From Eggerthellaceae bacterium (lineage in GTDB: Bacteria > Actinomycetota > Coriobacteriia > Coriobacteriales > Eggerthellaceae), in the NCBI GenBank assembly GCA_900753095.1, contig CAADXT010000094.1, positions 1-6,405 of the forward strand: a stretch of DNA of 6,405 nucleotides, written 5' to 3'. Positions 5,098 through 6,405 of the stretch are shown here, piece after piece. How positions within the stretch are numbered: the first letter of the stretch is position 1; every line of letters begins with the position of its first letter. Under the pieces are notes generated by a model. It was not told the DNA's origin. It made no database searches and was given only the letters and a program-made list of their open reading frames with translations. The position numbers and the translations under genes are program-made.

Positions 5098-5263
5098 AGA
5101 GGAATTGTAGAAGTTCGGGTGAATGGCGGTTTACTCGCCGAATCTAAGGGTCGTGCGATTCTTCGGCGCGAATGCGACTGACTCGTTTCGGGGCCGAAGG
5201 GTGTGCCCCTGTGGTTTTGCGGGGCGTTTCCCGCTGTTCGCCCTTTGAAGGCAAGGAGCCCCC
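5098..5263 (+). other. Long structured 5' leader of the reductase gene
   Basis: Two hairpins can be drawn. CTTCGGC (5161-5167) pairs with GCCGAAG (5193-5199), with inner CGAA (5169-5172)/TTCG (5187-5190) and CGA (5175-5177)/TCG (5183-5185) pairs; GCGGG (5219-5223) pairs with CCCGC (5230-5234). A 41-codon ORF at 5123-5248 ends 15 bases before the reductase ATG but has no clear ribosome binding site. No known riboswitch class is recognised. It could be a regulatory leader or plain untranslated sequence. Confidence 0.35.
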
Positions 5264-6385
5264 ATGAGCAATCTTTTGGACACCCCAAAGCTCGGCTTTG
5301 GCTGCATGCGTCTTCCCCTTACCGACCCTAAGGACCAGAAGAGCATCGACATCGAGCATGTGAAGAAGATGGTAGATGCATTCATGGAGGCCGGCGGCAC
5401 CTACTTCGACACGGCGTACGTGTACCACGAGGGCGAATCGGAAGTTGCCATGCGCAAGGCGCTGGTGGAGCGCTATCCGCGCGATTCGTTCACCCTGGCC
5501 ACGAAGCGCTTGGCCTGGGCGCAGCCTACCGCCGAAGCCGCGAAGGCCTGCTTGGACACCTCGCTTGAGCGTTTGGGCACCGACTACATCGACTTTTACC
5601 TGCTGCACAATGTGGGCGGCCCGCGCACCGCGAAGTTCGACGAATACGGTTTGTGGGAATGGGCCAAGCAGAAGAAGGCCGAGGGCGTTATCAAGAACGT
5701 GGGCTTTTCCATGCATGACAATGCCGAATGCCTGGACAAGCTGCTCACCGAGCATCCCGACATGGATTTCGTGCAGCTGCAGGTGAACTACCTCGACTGG
5801 GACGATCCGGTGGTGGAGTCGCGCAAGTGCATGGAGGTTGCGCAGAAGCATGGCGTGCCCGTAACCATCATGGAGCCCGCGCGCGGCGGCCGCTTGGCGG
5901 AGCTTCCCGAGCGTGGTGCCAAGATCTTGAAGGCCGCAGCTCCTAACAAGAGCGTGGTTTCGTGGGCGTATCGTTTCTGCTACAACCTGCCCAACGTTAT
6001 CACCGTGCTTTCCGGCGTTTCCTCGCTTGAGCAGATTCAGGAAAACGTGCGCGAATGGAAGGAAAACGAGCCTTTCGCCGCAGCTGAGGAAAAGGCATTG
6101 GGCGAGGCGATGGACGCGCTGAAGAGCGTGGGCCTTATCCCCTGCACGAACTGCCGCTATTGCGCGAAGGATTGTCCCGCCGGCGTGAAGATTCCCGAGA
6201 TCATGGGCCTTCTGAACCTGGAGAAGATGACCGAGAACCGTGAGTTCGTGAAAGGACAGTACTCGTGGCAGGCAGCCGACGGCAAGGCATCTACCTGCAC
6301 GCAGTGCGGCGCGTGCGAGGACATGTGCCCGCAGGGCATCGGCATCATCGACTTGCTCGAAGATGCCGCCGACTTCTATGAATAG
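5264..6385 (+). CDS. Aldo/keto reductase with C-terminal double [4Fe-4S] ferredoxin domain
   Basis: This 373-residue cytoplasmic oxidoreductase joins an aldo/keto reductase barrel (about 1-285) to a ferredoxin-like tail (about 290-373). The barrel opens with LGFGCMRLPL (10-19) and has the catalytic tetrad of the superfamily: D49 and Y54 in FDTAYVYH, K81 in ATK and H115 in LLHN. The tail carries C294-x2-C297-x2-C300-x3-C304-P and C345-x2-C348-x2-C351-x3-C355-P, the pattern for two [4Fe-4S] clusters. This architecture is common in anaerobes, where the clusters probably pass electrons to or from the reductase site; the natural substrate is unknown, and NAD(P)H may or may not be the donor. The start follows AAGGAG (5253-5258) by 5 bases. 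Codons are GC-rich like pyrE. It appears to be transcribed alone from the promoter near 5086, with no terminator within the 20 bases left in the window. Confidence 0.93.
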   Translation: MSNLLDTPKLGFGCMRLPLTDPKDQKSIDIEHVKKMVDAFMEAGGTYFDTAYVYHEGESEVAMRKALVERYPRDSFTLATKRLAWAQPTAEAAKACLDTSLERLGTDYIDFYLLHNVGGPRTAKFDEYGLWEWAKQKKAEGVIKNVGFSMHDNAECLDKLLTEHPDMDFVQLQVNYLDWDDPVVESRKCMEVAQKHGVPVTIMEPARGGRLAELPERGAKILKAAAPNKSVVSWAYRFCYNLPNVITVLSGVSSLEQIQENVREWKENEPFAAAEEKALGEAMDALKSVGLIPCTNCRYCAKDCPAGVKIPEIMGLLNLEKMTENREFVKGQYSWQAADGKASTCTQCGACEDMCPQGIGIIDLLEDAADFYE

Positions 6386-6405
6386 TCTATTGCGCTGTTC
6401 TTCCG

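Noticed and set aside
5144..5851. A 235-codon minus-strand frame opposite the reductase
   Set aside because: It is a His/Leu/Val-rich translation typical of antisense to GC-rich coding DNA; the reductase frame has complete catalytic motifs.
1..6405. CRISPR arrays, tRNA or rRNA genes, transposases, integrases, toxin-antitoxin pairs
   Set aside because: I looked for spaced repeats, tRNA-like cloverleaf ends and mobility-protein motifs on both strands and saw none.

Overview
The window reads as ordinary chromosome of a moderately high-GC anaerobic actinobacterium, most likely a gut Coriobacteriia/Eggerthellaceae relative. This is inferred from three things: the GC-rich codon use of pyrE and the last gene (lysine almost always AAG), the aldo/keto reductase with two C-terminal [4Fe-4S] motifs that is typical of anaerobes, and strong AAGGAG-type ribosome binding sites. 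The species cannot be fixed by eye.

Layout. (a) 1-121: the last 29 codons of an unidentified gene and a textbook terminator with a UUCG tetraloop. (b) 166-2945: a two-gene type II restriction-modification cassette, a Sau3AI/MutH-like endonuclease followed by a C5-cytosine methyltransferase, probably specific for GATC. Its base composition is visibly more AT-rich than both flanks, and it lies between two copies of the 9-mer CCAAAAGGG, so it looks like a horizontally acquired insertion between the upstream terminator and the pyrE promoter. (c) 2979-3792: a small dyad, an extended -10 promoter, pyrE (orotate phosphoribosyltransferase) and its terminator. (d) 3812-4814: an HxlR-family regulator on the minus strand, divergent from a small dimeric alpha/beta-barrel (ABM-like) protein. 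The shared intergenic region holds two clear repeat structures that could be operators, and the small gene ends at a strong terminator. (e) 4815-5263: about 450 bp with no supported gene, ending in a perfect dyad built on the core GTAAC, a -10 box and a long structured 5' leader. (f) 5264-6385: an aldo/keto reductase fused to a two-cluster ferredoxin-like domain.

How the parts work together. The restriction and modification genes form a self-contained defence pair: the nuclease cuts unmodified DNA and the methylase protects the host. pyrE belongs to pyrimidine synthesis and appears to have its own promoter. The HxlR regulator probably controls its divergent neighbour. Because the GTAACT element in that intergenic region recurs in the dyad upstream of the reductase, the regulator, the small barrel protein and the reductase may form one redox- or electrophile-responsive group; this is inference. 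I see no clearly new defence system. The least explained features are the two dyads at 4412-4441 and 5048-5069 and the long leader of the reductase gene.
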